A stretch of 64,000 nucleotides of DNA from assembly GCF_019130065.1 (NCBI RefSeq), contig NZ_JAHSPG010000012.1:186001-250000 (forward strand), written 5' to 3'. Position 1 is the first letter of the stretch. Every line of letters starts with the position of its first letter. Positions 49,882 through 60,000 of this stretch are shown here, one piece after another. A model generated the notes under the pieces. That model searched no databases, had not been told where the DNA came from, and saw only the letters and a program-made list of their open reading frames with translations. The translations under genes and the position numbers were made by a program. This DNA comes from Pinibacter aurantiacus. Lineage in GTDB: Bacteria > Bacteroidota > Bacteroidia > Chitinophagales > Chitinophagaceae.

Positions 49882-50219
49882 TATTTAATTACCTCCCCTG
49901 ATTTTTTTGAAATACGAACTAGTTTACCATTGTCCCTGGTACGTTTTACTTTAGTTGGCTCGCTTTTTTTAGCGTCCCAAAGCATTACATTAGAAATGCT
50001 AAGAGCTGCTTCAACTTTTACGATGCCACCTTTTGTATTTTGGGCAGATGGTTTAGTGTGTTTGGTAACGATGTTAACACCTTCTACGATTACTTTACCT
50101 TTATCAACAATCACTTCCAAAACCTTACGAGGTTTCTTCAGATCTTTATCGTCACCAGCGATCACAACTACTGTATCGCCCTTTTTTATGTTGTATTTCG
50201 GTTTGAATCTTGTACTCAT
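49881..50219 (-). CDS. rplX: 50S ribosomal protein L24
   Basis: 112 residues with a KOW motif at the start ([20 protein letters not shown]), then [20 protein letters not shown] and [19 protein letters not shown]-like [18 protein letters not shown]. It initiates 50S assembly. Between rplN and rplE, overlapping rplE by one base. Confidence 0.96.
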   Translation of the reverse strand: MSTRFKPKYNIKKGDTVVVIAGDDKDLKKPRKVLEVIVDKGKVIVEGVNIVTKHTKPSAQNTKGGIVKVEAALSISNVMLWDAKKSEPTKVKRTRDNGKLVRISKKSGEVIK

Positions 50220-50289
50220 TGAGATTCTATTTATGCTTAATTAGCTACTTTTTATTGATATGCGTCCCAATCGGGGCGCAAAGGTACGA

Positions 50290-50658
50290 TTATAATACTT
50301 CCGGAGCAAGAGAAATTATTTTCATATATCCCTTGTCGCGCAATTCTCTTGCAACTGGTCCGAAAATACGTGTACCTCTTGGTTCGTCCGAGTTGTTCAA
50401 CAACACTACGGCGTTGTCATCGAAACGGATATAAGAACCATCTTTACGACGCAACTTGCTTTTGGTGCGTACGATAACTGCTTTTGCAACAGTACCTTTT
50501 TTAATACCGCCAGCTGGAATTGCATCTTTCACAGTAACCACAATCTTGTCGCCAATGTGCGCGTTGTTCTGGCCACTGTTACCTAATACACGAATACATA
50601 GTACCTCTTTGGCACCACTGTTATCAGCTACATTCAGTCGGCTTTCTTGCTGAATCAT
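50290..50658 (-). CDS. rplN: 50S ribosomal protein L14
   Basis: 122 residues, the normal length. Signature [20 protein letters not shown], then [20 protein letters not shown] and the C-terminal [20 protein letters not shown] with [18 protein letters not shown]. First gene of the spc part, directly after rpsQ. Confidence 0.97.
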   Translation of the reverse strand: MIQQESRLNVADNSGAKEVLCIRVLGNSGQNNAHIGDKIVVTVKDAIPAGGIKKGTVAKAVIVRTKSKLRRKDGSYIRFDDNAVVLLNNSDEPRGTRIFGPVARELRDKGYMKIISLAPEVL

Positions 50659-50701
50659 CTTTAATTAATTTAAATCGTGTTTATAATGTAAAACAGAGGG
50701 A

Positions 50702-50959
50702 TTATTTCACTTTTTCTACCACTTCAACTAGTCTCCAGCGTTTTGTTTTGCTAAGAGGACGCGTTTCCATGATTTTTACAGTGTCACCAATGCTGCACTC
50801 GTTTTTTTCGTCGTGTGCATGAAAACTGGTAGTTTTTTTCAGGAACTTACCGTAGATAGGGTGCTTAATTTTTCTTTCAACCGCAACAGTGATGGTTTTT
50901 TCCATTTTATTGCTGGTTACCACCCCAATCCTTGTTTTACGTAAATTTCTTTCAGCCAT
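50702..50959 (-). CDS. rpsQ: 30S ribosomal protein S17
   Basis: 85 residues. [40 protein letters not shown] and [20 protein letters not shown] are the S17 OB-fold signature. Between rpmC and rplN as usual. Confidence 0.97.
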   Translation of the reverse strand: MAERNLRKTRIGVVTSNKMEKTITVAVERKIKHPIYGKFLKKTTSFHAHDEKNECSIGDTVKIMETRPLSKTKRWRLVEVVEKVK

Positions 50960-51049
50960 TGTTATTCAAATTTTAGCTTTGAGCTCTCAGCGAATGCATC
51001 GAGCAACTTTATTTTTATGCCTTTGCTTTTTAGCCAAGGCTCACAGCTT

Positions 51050-51259
51050 TTACGCTTCTAATTCTCTTTTTCTCAATTCGGTTTTCAAACGTGCTACATC
51101 TCTTCTCAAAGAGCGGATGCTTACCGGGCTCTCCAATGGAGTGATAGCATGAGCAAATTCAAGCTTTTTCAAGCGAAGCTCATCTTCCTGTATCTTGGCT
51201 TTCAGATCTTCTTTAGTAAGATCTTTAAGTCCTTTTACAAAGTCTATTCTGTTTGACAT
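51050..51259 (-). CDS. rpmC: 50S ribosomal protein L29
   Basis: 69 residues, a two-helix protein at the tunnel exit. VKGLKDLTKEDLKAKIQEDE, LRLKKLEFAHAITPLESPVS and IRSLRRDVARLKTELRKREL fit the family. Between rplP and rpsQ. Confidence 0.95.
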   Translation of the reverse strand: MSNRIDFVKGLKDLTKEDLKAKIQEDELRLKKLEFAHAITPLESPVSIRSLRRDVARLKTELRKRELEA

Positions 51260-51290
51260 CGTTATTACGATTTATAATGTTTGCAAATGA

Positions 51291-51710
51291 TTAGGCTTGC
51301 AGGTCTCTGCGAACCACAAATTTTGTTTTGATCGGCAATTTCTGCGCAGCCAATTCAAAAGCTTCTTTTGCCAATTGAACAGGAATACCATCTGCTTCAA
51401 ACAAAATTCTTCCTGGTTTTACAACGGCTGCCCAATGATCAGGGTTACCTTTACCTTTACCCATCCTCACCTCTGCCGGCTTCCTTGTAACTTGTTTATC
51501 TGGGAAAATACGGATCCACACGCTACCTTCACGTTTCATGTGACGGGTCATTGCCTGACGAGCAGATTCAATTTGTCTGTCGGTCATCCAAACTTGTTCT
51601 AAAGCTTTCAAACCGAATGAACCAAATGAAAGTGTAGTACCTCTTTTAGCGTCGCCTTTCATGCGACCCTTCTGCATCTTCCTATGTTTCGTTCTTTTAG
51701 GTTGTAACAT
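51291..51710 (-). CDS. rplP: 50S ribosomal protein L16
   Basis: 139 residues. Begins [20 protein letters not shown], has [40 protein letters not shown] and [20 protein letters not shown], all classic. Located by the A-site and peptidyl transferase region. Between rpsC and rpmC. Confidence 0.97.
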   Translation of the reverse strand: MLQPKRTKHRKMQKGRMKGDAKRGTTLSFGSFGLKALEQVWMTDRQIESARQAMTRHMKREGSVWIRIFPDKQVTRKPAEVRMGKGKGNPDHWAAVVKPGRILFEADGIPVQLAKEAFELAAQKLPIKTKFVVRRDLQA

Positions 51711-51814
51711 CTTTTTTAGTTTTTGAGTTGCCGGCTATCAGTATCCTGGTAGCAGCTTATCAACTATTTTTTATTATAACCGGCAACTGCTTATCAGTAA
51801 CCGAAAACAATTAA

Positions 51815-52606
51815 TTATGCTTTTCTTTCTCTTCTGTCTCCACCGCCGCGGTTGTCTCTTCTATCACCACCTCTTCTATCACCACCGCCTCTTCTGTCAT
51901 CTCTTCTGTCGTCAGTTCTTTCTCTTCTTTCACCGCCTTCTTTACCGCTTACCAGGTTTGGATTCAAATCTCTCTTAGCCAAAACTTCGCCTTTAGAGAT
52001 CCAAACTTTGATACCGATTTTACCGTAAACAGTTAGTGCGAATACGCTTGCATAGTCAATATCCATACGGTATGTATGCAAAGGCACGCGACCTTGTTTG
52101 ATTTCTTCGCTACGAGCGATTTCAGCACCACCCAAACGACCGCTAACTTTTACTTTGATACCTTCTGCACCCATACGAAGTGCTGAAGCGATCGCCATTT
52201 TAATTGCGCGTTTATAGTTGATACGGTTTTCGATTTGTTTTGCAATGGTGTCTCCAACTATGTTGGCGTCCAATTCAGGACGACGAATTTCCAGGATGTT
52301 GATCTGAACGTCATCTTTACCTGTGAGTTTTTTCAACTCTTCTTTAATCCTGTCAACTTCGTTACCACCCTTTCCTATAATGATACCAGGTTTAGAAGTG
52401 TGAATTGTAACGATCAATTTACCCAAAGTACGCTCAATAACGATTTTAGAGATACCACCTTTATTGATACGTGCATTCAGATAAGTGCGGATTTTGTGAT
52501 CTTCGATTAACTTAGTAGAGTAATCTTTTTTATTACCATACCAGTTGCTCTCCCATCCGCGGATGATGCCTAACCTGTTACCAATAGGATTTGCTTTCTG
52601 ACCCAT
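51815..52606 (-). CDS. rpsC: 30S ribosomal protein S3 with long R/D/G-rich tail
   Basis: 263 residues, against about 210-235 in most bacteria. The KH domain (about 60-100, [20 protein letters not shown]) and C-terminal domain ([40 protein letters not shown]) are complete. After about residue 222 comes a low-complexity tail of [14 protein letters not shown]-type repeats. Such tails occur in several Bacteroidota S3 proteins and are likely flexible and RNA-binding. S3 forms part of the mRNA entry helicase. Confidence 0.96.
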   Translation of the reverse strand: MGQKANPIGNRLGIIRGWESNWYGNKKDYSTKLIEDHKIRTYLNARINKGGISKIVIERTLGKLIVTIHTSKPGIIIGKGGNEVDRIKEELKKLTGKDDVQINILEIRRPELDANIVGDTIAKQIENRINYKRAIKMAIASALRMGAEGIKVKVSGRLGGAEIARSEEIKQGRVPLHTYRMDIDYASVFALTVYGKIGIKVWISKGEVLAKRDLNPNLVSGKEGGERRERTDDRRDDRRGGGDRRGGDRRDNRGGGDRRERKA

Positions 52607-52634
52607 ATGTTTGGTATATTAAGTTTACGTTTGA

Positions 52635-52970
52635 TTATTTAGTGTCTACAATTACAGTTACATGATTGCTGCGTTTGCGAACGCGGTAACCACGGCCTTG
52701 TGGTGCAGGACGCATACGCTTGATGGTTCTTGCTCCATCAACAAAAATGGTTTTTACAATCAGAGTTGATTCATCGCCACCTTCGTTCTTTTGTTTCCAG
52801 TTGCTGATAGCGCTAACTACCAGTTTACGCAAAGGAACTGCAGGGTGTTTTGGATTGTGTTCCAATTGTGCCAATGCTTTTTCCACTTCCATGCCGCGAA
52901 TCATATCTGCCAGCAAGCGCATTTTTCTTGGCGATGTAGGGTAATTGTTAAGTTTAGCTACTGCTTCCAT
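52635..52970 (-). CDS. rplV: 50S ribosomal protein L22
   Basis: 111 residues from ATG at 52968-52970; an upstream TTG at 52985 is less likely. It begins [20 protein letters not shown], then [20 protein letters not shown] and [20 protein letters not shown] with [12 protein letters not shown]22 lines the exit tunnel. Between rpsS and rpsC. Confidence 0.96.
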   Translation of the reverse strand: MEAVAKLNNYPTSPRKMRLLADMIRGMEVEKALAQLEHNPKHPAVPLRKLVVSAISNWKQKNEGGDESTLIVKTIFVDGARTIKRMRPAPQGRGYRVRKRSNHVTVIVDTK

Positions 52971-53026
52971 TTTATTTAGTTTCAAGTTCCGAGCTTCGGT
53001 TTTACTCCTCGGCTCTTTACTGATTA

Positions 53027-53296
53027 TTACATTTTTTTACTTGAGTGTCCTTTGAAGTTACGAGTTGGTGCAAATTCACCTAGTTTGTGACCAACCATAA
53101 ATTCAGTTACGTATACCGGGATAAACTTGTTACCGTTGTGTACCGCAAATGTGTGGCCTACGAAATCTGGAGAGATTGTAGAACGACGGCTCCAGGTTTT
53201 GATAACACCTTTCTTTGCTTTGCCTTCGTTTATTGCTACCACTTTGCCCTCAAGTTTAGTGGCGATGTAAGGACCTTTTTTAATTGAACGAGCCAT
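53027..53296 (-). CDS. rpsS: 30S ribosomal protein S19
   Basis: 89 residues. [60 protein letters not shown] and [16 protein letters not shown] match the family throughout. Between rplB and rplV. Confidence 0.97.
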   Translation of the reverse strand: MARSIKKGPYIATKLEGKVVAINEGKAKKGVIKTWSRRSTISPDFVGHTFAVHNGNKFIPVYVTEFMVGHKLGEFAPTRNFKGHSSKKM

Positions 53297-53358
53297 GCTA
53301 TTTTATTTATCGTTTATTTGTTCCGGTCCGAGAACCGAAACCATTTTAACTATTACAA

Positions 53359-54198
53359 TTATTTAGAGATTTTTTTACCGTTGCTACGTTGGATAATCAG
53401 TTTATCACTACCTTTTCCTTTCGTACGAGTTTTCAGACCTCTTGATTTTTGACCAGTTCTAGAACGAGGCTGACCACCTGAAGCTCTACCTTCACCACCA
53501 CCCATTGGGTGATCTACAGGGTTCATAGCTACACCACGAACGCGAGGGCGAATACCTTTCCACACATTTCTACCTGCTTTACCCATGCTCTGCAAGTTGT
53601 GGTCGCTGTTAGAAACAACACCTACAGTTGCGTAGCAATTGATCAATACTTTTCTCAATTCGCCAGAAGGCATTTTTAACACTGCGTATTTTTCTTCTTT
53701 CGCATTCAATTGAGCAGAAGTACCAGCACTTTTTGCCATTTTACCGCCCTGACCTGGTTGCAATTCGATGTTGTGAACGTTAGTACCCAAAGGCATGTTC
53801 TTCATCATCAACGCATTTCCGATTTCAGGTGCTACTGCATCTCCGCTGATCACTTTCGTTCCAACCTGCAATCCCTGAGGTGCAATGATGTAACGTTTTT
53901 CACCATCAGCATAGCTCAATAATGCGATGAATGCTGTACGGTTTGGATCATATTCAATAGAAACTACTGAAGCTTCGATATCTTTCTTGTTACGTTTGAA
54001 ATCTACCAGGCGATATTGTTTTTTGTGACCGCCTCCAATGTAACGCATTGCTCTTCTGCCCTGGAAGTTTCTACCACCAGTACGTTTCATTGGCTCCAGC
54101 AAACTTTTTTCCGGAGTGTCGCTTGTGATTTCCGCGTATGCATTTCCTACTCTCCAGCGTGTGCCGGCTGTCATAGGTTTATATTTCTTAAGTGCCAT
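53359..54198 (-). CDS. rplB: 50S ribosomal protein L2
   Basis: 279 residues, usual length. [80 protein letters not shown] and the C-terminal [20 protein letters not shown] with the peptidyl-transferase-proximal histidine are present. Between rplW and rpsS. Confidence 0.97.
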   Translation of the reverse strand: MALKKYKPMTAGTRWRVGNAYAEITSDTPEKSLLEPMKRTGGRNFQGRRAMRYIGGGHKKQYRLVDFKRNKKDIEASVVSIEYDPNRTAFIALLSYADGEKRYIIAPQGLQVGTKVISGDAVAPEIGNALMMKNMPLGTNVHNIELQPGQGGKMAKSAGTSAQLNAKEEKYAVLKMPSGELRKVLINCYATVGVVSNSDHNLQSMGKAGRNVWKGIRPRVRGVAMNPVDHPMGGGEGRASGGQPRSRTGQKSRGLKTRTKGKGSDKLIIQRSNGKKISK

Positions 54199-54257
54199 TG
54201 TCTGTTTTAACTTTTGCGGCAGTTAACTGCCATTCTTAATTTAATTAGATTCAACTA

Positions 54258-54557
54258 TTAAATTGCGCCGTAGAGGTCAATTGCTTCACCTTCAGCGATC
54301 GTGATCAAAGCTTTTTTATAAGCAGGTTTGCGACCTTGGATATAACCAGCTTTTGTAAAACGATTTTTAGCTTTGCTTGGAACAACCGCAGTATTCACAT
54401 CAATTACAGATACACCGTAAAATTCTTCAACTGCTTTCTTAATTTCCAATTTGTTAGCCTTTCTGTTAACTTTAAAAGCATATCTTCTCAGCTTTTCTTG
54501 CTGTGCGTTTGCTTTTTCTGTCAAAATAGGCTTTACTAATACTTCAGAAAGTTTCAT
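54258..54557 (-). CDS. rplW: 50S ribosomal protein L23
   Basis: 99 residues. LVKPILTEKANAQQEKLRRY, AFKVNRKANKLEIKKAVEEF and YGVSVIDVNTAVVPSKAKNR match L23, which docks signal recognition particle and trigger factor at the tunnel exit. Between rplD and rplB. Confidence 0.96.
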   Translation of the reverse strand: MKLSEVLVKPILTEKANAQQEKLRRYAFKVNRKANKLEIKKAVEEFYGVSVIDVNTAVVPSKAKNRFTKAGYIQGRKPAYKKALITIAEGEAIDLYGAI

Positions 54558-54584
54558 TTCTTTCTTATTTATATTTTAATTCAA

Positions 54585-55223
54585 TTATGCATTTACTTCA
54601 GCTTCGTCTTCAGAGAAGATTTTCGCTGTTGTTTCACTAAGTACAAGAACATCTGCGTTTACGATGTCGTAAGTGTTGATGTCGCTCAAAGTAACTCCTT
54701 CAACACCAGGGATGTTTCTCAAAGACAAGTAAACATTATCAGTGTATTCAGGAAGAACAAACAATGATTTTTTACCATTGATGCTAAGTGCTGTTAATGC
54801 ACCAGCGAAGTCCTTTGTTTTTGGAGCGTCAAGCTTAATGTCTTCAACAACAACGATAGCATTAGCTTTCGCTTTGTATGCAAGAGCAGACATTTTAGCA
54901 AGATCTTTCACTTTACGGTTCAATTTGATATCGTAAGCGTGAGGTTTAGGTCCGAAGATAGTACCACCACCTTTGTATAGAGGGTTACGGATGTTACCTT
55001 TACGGCTACCACCAGTACCTTTTTGCTTATGAAGTTTACGGCTTGCACCCTTTACTTCTGCACGAGTTTTTACTTTGTGTGTACCTTGACGCTGAGCTGC
55101 AAGGTATTGTTTCACAGCAAGATAAATAACGTGATCATTCGGCTCGATTCCGAAAATTTCTTCGGGCAATTCAACCGTTCTGCCGGTCTTTTGTCCTTTT
55201 ATATTTAAAATATCTACTTGCAT
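54585..55223 (-). CDS. rplD: 50S ribosomal protein L4
   Basis: 212 residues. The central loop TRAEVKGASRKLHKQKGTGG and SRKGNIRNPLYKGGGTIFGP, then PHAYDIKLNRKVKDLAKMSA are typical. In E. coli L4 represses the S10 operon; whether the long gap before rplC here is an equivalent target is unknown. Between rplC and rplW. Confidence 0.96.
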   Translation of the reverse strand: MQVDILNIKGQKTGRTVELPEEIFGIEPNDHVIYLAVKQYLAAQRQGTHKVKTRAEVKGASRKLHKQKGTGGSRKGNIRNPLYKGGGTIFGPKPHAYDIKLNRKVKDLAKMSALAYKAKANAIVVVEDIKLDAPKTKDFAGALTALSINGKKSLFVLPEYTDNVYLSLRNIPGVEGVTLSDINTYDIVNADVLVLSETTAKIFSEDEAEVNA

Positions 55224-55242
55224 CTTTTTTCAGATTAAAAGT

Positions 55243-55860
55243 TTACTTCTGGATTAAAACAATAGAACCGTTATGACCTGGTACAGATCCACTAACGAGG
55301 ATGTAATTTTTATCAGCAAAAATTTTAAGGACTTTCAAGCCTTTCATTTTTACTCTGTCACCACCCATGCGGCCTGCCATGCGCACACCTTTCATTACAC
55401 GGGAAGCATCAGAAGAGTTACCCAGAGAACCTGGAGCTCTTTGACGATCGTGCTGACCGTGAGAAGCGCCGCCAACACCACTGAACCCGTGACGTTTAAC
55501 AACACCCTGGAAACCTTTACCTTTTGTAGTACCTACTACTTCAACATTTTCACCTTCAGTGAAAATATCTACGGTAACTGCTTCACCCAGAACTTTTTCT
55601 ATTGAATAATCGCGAAACTCTTTTACGAATTTTTTAGCGCTTGTGTTAGCTTTTGCGAAGTGATTGATTTCGGCTTTAGGAGCGTGTTTTTCTTTTTTGT
55701 CGCCGAACGCTAATTGCAGGGCATCGTAGCCATCTGTCTCTTTTGTTTTAACCTGCGTAACAACGCAAGGACCAGCTTCAATGATGGTACAAGCTGTTTG
55801 CTTGCCATCGGGACTGAAGATGCTGGTCATGCCAATCTTTTTACCAATAATCGCTTTCAT
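55243..55860 (-). CDS. rplC: 50S ribosomal protein L3
   Basis: 205 residues. [60 protein letters not shown] and [20 protein letters not shown] are present; the glutamine of [10 protein letters not shown]-like loop is in place. First L protein of the operon, separated from rpsJ by 330 bases, much more than other gaps here. Confidence 0.96.
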   Translation of the reverse strand: MKAIIGKKIGMTSIFSPDGKQTACTIIEAGPCVVTQVKTKETDGYDALQLAFGDKKEKHAPKAEINHFAKANTSAKKFVKEFRDYSIEKVLGEAVTVDIFTEGENVEVVGTTKGKGFQGVVKRHGFSGVGGASHGQHDRQRAPGSLGNSSDASRVMKGVRMAGRMGGDRVKMKGLKVLKIFADKNYILVSGSVPGHNGSIVLIQK

Positions 55861-56190
55861 GTTCTTTGTTTGCGCTGTAAGGTTGAAAGGACAATCTTTT
55901 ATAGTAGTACCGGAGAGGTATCTAATATTAGGACTTCAATCCCCGTTTAACAACCGACCTTTTCCGTTTTGCGACTGAACTTAGAGTATAATGTCGCTGG
56001 AAGTACCGGCAGTAAACAAACCCTGAACAGCTTGTTTATATTTTTTTATTCGCTGACCAAAGCAATATGCTTTGATCAATATTTTACAATCAGAGCTCTT
56101 TTCTCCTGACCAAGTAGTAAGGATTGAGAGATAATTTTATTTTAAGAACTTTATTTCCCGCTAACCGGGATTGTCAAACGAATCTGATGA
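55861..56190 (-). promoter_or_regulatory. 330-base gap between rpsJ and rplC, possible regulatory leader
   Basis: No gene is visible on either strand. Small stems are present: CAAAGCA/TGCTTTG (56058-56074) and TCCCG/CGGGA (56156-56170). No TAnnTTTG element is found on the minus strand. In a tightly packed operon such a gap suggests a structured leader or processing site, but I cannot show it. Confidence 0.4.
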
Positions 56191-56496
56191 TTACGCTTTG
56201 ATTTCAACTTCCACACCAGAAGGCAGATCAAGTTTAGAAAGAGCATCTACAGTTCTAGAAGAAGAAGTATAGATATCTAATAAACGTTTGTGAGTGCACA
56301 ATTGAAATTGTTCACGTGCCTTTTTATTTACGTGCGGGGAACGCAAAACTGTAAAGATCTTCTTATGAGTAGGTAAAGGAATTGGACCTGTAACTACTGC
56401 TCCTGTACTACGAACTGTTTTCACGATTTTCTCAGCAGATTTATCTACTAGATTGTGATCGTAAGATTGTAATTTAATTCTGATTCGCTGTGACAT
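56191..56496 (-). CDS. rpsJ: 30S ribosomal protein S10
   Basis: 101 residues. [60 protein letters not shown] and [20 protein letters not shown] with SGVEVEIKA are the S10/NusE sequence. It is the first gene of the operon, with a good promoter just upstream. The str operon genes that often precede it (rpsL, rpsG, fusA) are not here. Confidence 0.97.
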   Translation of the reverse strand: MSQRIRIKLQSYDHNLVDKSAEKIVKTVRSTGAVVTGPIPLPTHKKIFTVLRSPHVNKKAREQFQLCTHKRLLDIYTSSSRTVDALSKLDLPSGVEVEIKA

Positions 56497-56525
56497 ACGT
56501 AAAATCCAACTTTTAATTGGGAGTG

Positions 56526-56555
56526 CAAAGGTAAGAGGATGTCATATAACATCAA
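56526..56555 (-). promoter_or_regulatory. S10 operon promoter
   Basis: On the minus strand TTG (56555-56553), a 19-nt spacer and TACCTTTG (56533-56526). The -7 element ends 29 bases before the rpsJ ATG. Spacing is identical to that of the rpsA promoter, which strengthens both. Confidence 0.8.
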
Positions 56556-56750
56556 AATATTTTGAAAACATTTTTTAGTAATCAGCCAATTAATGATGGC
56601 TTTTAACAAAATTTGCCTTCAGTTTATCCATCTCGTTGCCTTCCCCTTGGTTAAAAAAAGTTACGCAAGTTACGAAAATAAGATGACTTGAAATGAGTTA
56701 TTTTCACATGAGAACAAATCATAACTAATTGAAAATAAACAAATTAAAAA

Positions 56751-57650
56751 GTGAAATACAAAACTTTGGGAGAATCGGATTTGTCAATCAGCAGAATTTC
56801 GTTCGGCTGCATGTCGCTACAAAAAGAAAATTATATTGAGAATGAAAAATTATTGCTAAAAGCCTTCGAAAAAGGAATTAATTTTTTTGACACTGCAGAC
56901 CTGTACGATAGTGGCGAAAACGAAATAACTCTCGGAAAAGCTTTAAAATCGATTCGGGACAGGGTAATTATTTCTACCAAGGTAGGTAATCAAATGCGGC
57001 CAGATGGAAAGAGCTGGGATTGGAATCCAACTAAAGACTACATTCTATCAGGGGTAGAACAAAGCATGAAACGTCTTCAAACTGACTATATCGATTTATA
57101 TCAATTGCATGGTGGTACCATTGGCGACCCGATTGATGAGACCATTGAGGCATTTGAAATACTGAAACAGCAAGGCAAGATTCGGTTTTATGGAATCTCT
57201 TCTATAAGACCCAATGTGATCACGGAATATGTGAAGCGCTCTGATATTGTTAGCGTTATGATGCAATACAGTCTGCTGGACCGTAGGCCTGAACAAACCT
57301 GTTTAGCTCTTCTCCAAGAAAATAACATTGGTGTTTTGGCAAGAGGTTCACTGGCAAAAGGAATTTTGACAGGTAAGCCCAGCGACAATTATTTGGATTA
57401 CAATCAGTTGTCAATCAGCAAGGCTTCAAGCAGTATCAAAGAGTTTTCAACAAATTGGCGAACTCCCGCGGAAACAGCTATTCAATTTGCGTTGCATCAC
57501 CCTGCCATCACCAGCGCCGTTGTTGGCATTCGAACCGAAGACCAATTGAATGATGCAATAGGTGCGCTGGAAAAACCGATGCTTACAGAAGATGAATACT
57601 CACAAATTGCCCGGTCGATTCCAATTAATTATTATAAGGAACACCTATAG
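56751..57650 (+). CDS. Aldo/keto reductase family oxidoreductase
   Basis: A 299-residue NADPH-dependent barrel enzyme. It starts with GTG at 56751 (KYKTLGESDLSISRISFGCM). Catalytic-region motifs are INFFDTADLYDSGENEITLG (Asp and Tyr), VIISTKVGNQMRPDGKSWDW (Lys), and DLYQLHGGT (His). The C-terminal half has PAETAIQFALHHPAITSAVV and GIRTEDQLNDAIGALEKPML for NADPH binding. Substrate is unknown. It converges on rlmB with no intervening base. Confidence 0.9.
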   Translation: MKYKTLGESDLSISRISFGCMSLQKENYIENEKLLLKAFEKGINFFDTADLYDSGENEITLGKALKSIRDRVIISTKVGNQMRPDGKSWDWNPTKDYILSGVEQSMKRLQTDYIDLYQLHGGTIGDPIDETIEAFEILKQQGKIRFYGISSIRPNVITEYVKRSDIVSVMMQYSLLDRRPEQTCLALLQENNIGVLARGSLAKGILTGKPSDNYLDYNQLSISKASSSIKEFSTNWRTPAETAIQFALHHPAITSAVVGIRTEDQLNDAIGALEKPMLTEDEYSQIARSIPINYYKEHL

Positions 57651-58418
57651 CTATAGGCGCTGTTTCATGGCTTCATAAAGGATCATGCCAGTTGCAACTG
57701 ATACATTTAGGGACTCAAAGTTTCCAGTCATTGGAATATTGAAGTTCTGATCGCAGATTTTCATGAGTGCTGGTGTCACGCCTTTCTCTTCACTGCCCAT
57801 TACGATTGCGCAAGGTTCTGTAAAATCAAGATCAAAAACTTTTGTTGAAGCTGTCATTTCGCTGGCAAATACTTTTATGCCATTCAGGTGAAGTTCATCA
57901 ACCGTTTTCATCAGGCTATTTACGCGGCATACCGCAATTTTTTCAAGTGCACCGGCTGAAGTTGTGATCGCATCTTCGTTTAAAGCTCCTACCCCTTTGT
58001 CGGGAATGATAATTGCCTGTACCCCACAGCAGTAGGCTGTTCTGGCGATGGCACCTATATTGCGGATGTCCGTAACACCATCTAATATTACGAATAGTGG
58101 CGTTTGACCTTTATCAACAATGAAAGAAATTACCTGCTGGAGATCCTGGTATTGTATTTTGGAAATTACAGCTACGCAACCTTCGTGGTTCTGAATGTTA
58201 AACCCATTCAATTTTTCTACAGGCACTTTGTTTATAGGAACATTGTATTGCTGAGCTAGTTTGACTATGTCACCTGCAGCTGCTGCTCCAAGTGTTTGTT
58301 GCAAATAAATACGCTCTAATTGTTTGCCCGTTTTCAATGCATTGATAACGGCTTCTCTTCCTATAACCAAAGAACTCTTCTTGGGTCTGCTTTGTTGCTG
58401 CTGTCTGAAATTTTTCAC
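57651..58418 (-). CDS. rlmB: 23S rRNA (guanosine-2'-O-)-methyltransferase, RlmB/TrmH type
   Basis: A 255-residue SPOUT methyltransferase using SAM to methylate ribose in rRNA. The N-terminal substrate-binding domain starts about residue 17 (VIGREAVINALKTGKQLERI). The knot domain has VILDGVTDIRNIGAIARTAY, TTSAGALEKIAVCRV and the C-terminal AIVMGSEEKGVTPALMKICD with IPMTGNFESLNVSVATGMIL. Position 2251 specificity is by analogy. A TACTTTTG -7 element ends just 4 bases before the start codon, suggesting a very short leader. Confidence 0.9.
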   Translation of the reverse strand: MKNFRQQQQSRPKKSSLVIGREAVINALKTGKQLERIYLQQTLGAAAAGDIVKLAQQYNVPINKVPVEKLNGFNIQNHEGCVAVISKIQYQDLQQVISFIVDKGQTPLFVILDGVTDIRNIGAIARTAYCCGVQAIIIPDKGVGALNEDAITTSAGALEKIAVCRVNSLMKTVDELHLNGIKVFASEMTASTKVFDLDFTEPCAIVMGSEEKGVTPALMKICDQNFNIPMTGNFESLNVSVATGMILYEAMKQRL

Positions 58419-58422
58419 GGTG

Positions 58423-58430
58423 CAAAAGTA
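58423..58430 (-). promoter_or_regulatory. -7 element of rlmB
   Basis: TACTTTTG on the minus strand, ending 4 bases before the ATG at 58418. If used, the transcript would be leaderless or nearly so. Confidence 0.45.
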
Positions 58431-58531
58431 GGGATTAGTTGAGAGTTGAAAATTGAAAATAAAGAAGAACGCAGATTTTCATGATTCCTTATGATTTTTT
58501 GGTTGTCAGCGTCTTCAAGAAATGGGCCGCA

Positions 58532-58630
58532 GTTGCGACGCTCCGTTCATCGGTAGGAATGCTATTGAACATTTATAAGGAGTTTTGATTGTGCTCAATA
58601 AAGAACAAATGTTGAACGGAGCGTCGCAAC
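58532..58630. repeat. Perfect 18-bp inverted repeat, GC-rich
   Basis: GTTGCGACGCTCCGTTCA (58532-58549) and its exact reverse complement (58613-58630) around a 63-nt unique centre. It is more GC-rich than the other elements. It lies between the 3' end of metK and the start of rlmB, both minus strand. Confidence 0.85.
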
Positions 58631-58660
58631 AATGCCCGACAGTGGCAATCAGCCGACCTA

Positions 58661-58692
58661 TAAAAAAATCCCCTTGCTTGCGCAAAGGGATT
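58661..58692 (-). terminator. Intrinsic terminator of metK
   Basis: AATCCCCTTGC (58667-58677) and GCAAAGGGATT (58682-58692) pair; on the minus strand seven T follow. It lies 22 bases after the metK stop. Confidence 0.85.
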
Positions 58693-58714
58693 CTAAGTTT
58701 ATTAGTTGATTCGA

Positions 58715-59968
58715 TTATTTCAAACCGAACTCTTTTTTAACTTTTGCTACGTGGTCAAGTTTCTCCCATGTGAACAGTTCTACTTTCACATTTTTCTCTT
58801 TGCCATCCGGAGTTTTGAAAGTTTTTGTAACGATTTCAGGTTTGCGGCCCATGTGTCCGTAAGCAGCAGTTTCGCTGTAGATAGGCGTACGCAATTTCAA
58901 GCGTTGCTCGATGAAGTAAGGACGCATGTCGAACAGTTTAGAAACGCGTTTTGCGATTTCGCCGTCAGACAATTTTACTTTAGCAGTACCGTATGTGTTT
59001 ACGTAGATGCTTGTTGGTTGAGCAACACCGATAGCGTAAGAAACCTGAACCAGTACTTCGTCGCAAAGACCAGCAGCTACAAGGTTTTTAGCGATGTGAC
59101 GAGTTGCGTATGCAGCGGAACGGTCAACTTTGGAAGGATCTTTACCGCTGAACGCACCACCACCGTGTGCACCTTTACCACCGTAAGTATCAACGATGAT
59201 TTTACGGCCAGTCAAACCTGTATCGCCATGTGGTCCGCCGATTACGAATTTACCAGTTGGGTTGATGTGGTATTTGATACCATCATTGAACAACTTAGCG
59301 TATTTTTTATATTTAGCTTTTACGCGAGGGATCAGGATTGAAATGATGTCTTTCTGGATCTTGTCCTGCATTTTAGCTTCTGTATCGAAGTCGTCGTGCT
59401 GAGTAGAAACAACGATTGCGTCGATGCGAACTGGCCTGTTTTTGTCATCGTACTCAAGAGTTACCTGGCTTTTCGCATCAGGACGCAAATATTTGATTTG
59501 CTTGTTCTCTCTTCTCAATGCAGCCAATTCAAGCAAGATCTTGTGTGCAAGATCAAGCGCCAAAGGCATATAATCTTCAGTTTCGTTGGTTGCGTAACCG
59601 AACATCATTCCTTGGTCACCGGCACCTTGTTCTTCTTTTTTCTTTTTATCAACCCCCTGGTTAATGTCAGAAGATTGCTCGTGGATAGCAGAAAACACAC
59701 CGCAGCTATTAGCTTCAAACATGTATTCGCTTTTTGTGTAACCGATTTTGCGGATTACACCTCTTGCGATTTCCTGTACATCGAGGTAAGCTTTTGATTT
59801 TACTTCCCCGGCCAAAACCACCTGTCCGGTTGTAACCAGCGTTTCGCAAGCCACTTTAGAGTTTGGATCGAAGGCTAAAAAGTTATCTATCAATGCATCA
59901 GAGATCTGATCGGCCACTTTATCCGGATGGCCCTCTGAAACGCTTTCAGAAGTAAACAAATAAGGCAT
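58715..59968 (-). CDS. metK: S-adenosylmethionine synthetase
   Basis: Makes SAM from methionine and ATP. The 417-residue enzyme is at the long end of the family. It shows [40 protein letters not shown], the [20 protein letters not shown] signature, [20 protein letters not shown] and [21 protein letters not shown] lysine-rich insertion ([13 protein letters not shown]) precedes the DQGMMFGYA motif, as in other Bacteroidota. It has its own promoter-like element, a stable leader hairpin and a terminator. Confidence 0.96.
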   Translation of the reverse strand: MPYLFTSESVSEGHPDKVADQISDALIDNFLAFDPNSKVACETLVTTGQVVLAGEVKSKAYLDVQEIARGVIRKIGYTKSEYMFEANSCGVFSAIHEQSSDINQGVDKKKKEEQGAGDQGMMFGYATNETEDYMPLALDLAHKILLELAALRRENKQIKYLRPDAKSQVTLEYDDKNRPVRIDAIVVSTQHDDFDTEAKMQDKIQKDIISILIPRVKAKYKKYAKLFNDGIKYHINPTGKFVIGGPHGDTGLTGRKIIVDTYGGKGAHGGGAFSGKDPSKVDRSAAYATRHIAKNLVAAGLCDEVLVQVSYAIGVAQPTSIYVNTYGTAKVKLSDGEIAKRVSKLFDMRPYFIEQRLKLRTPIYSETAAYGHMGRKPEIVTKTFKTPDGKEKNVKVELFTWEKLDHVAKVKKEFGLK

Positions 59969-60000
59969 GATTCTAATTTTGTTGGTTTATTTATTAATGC

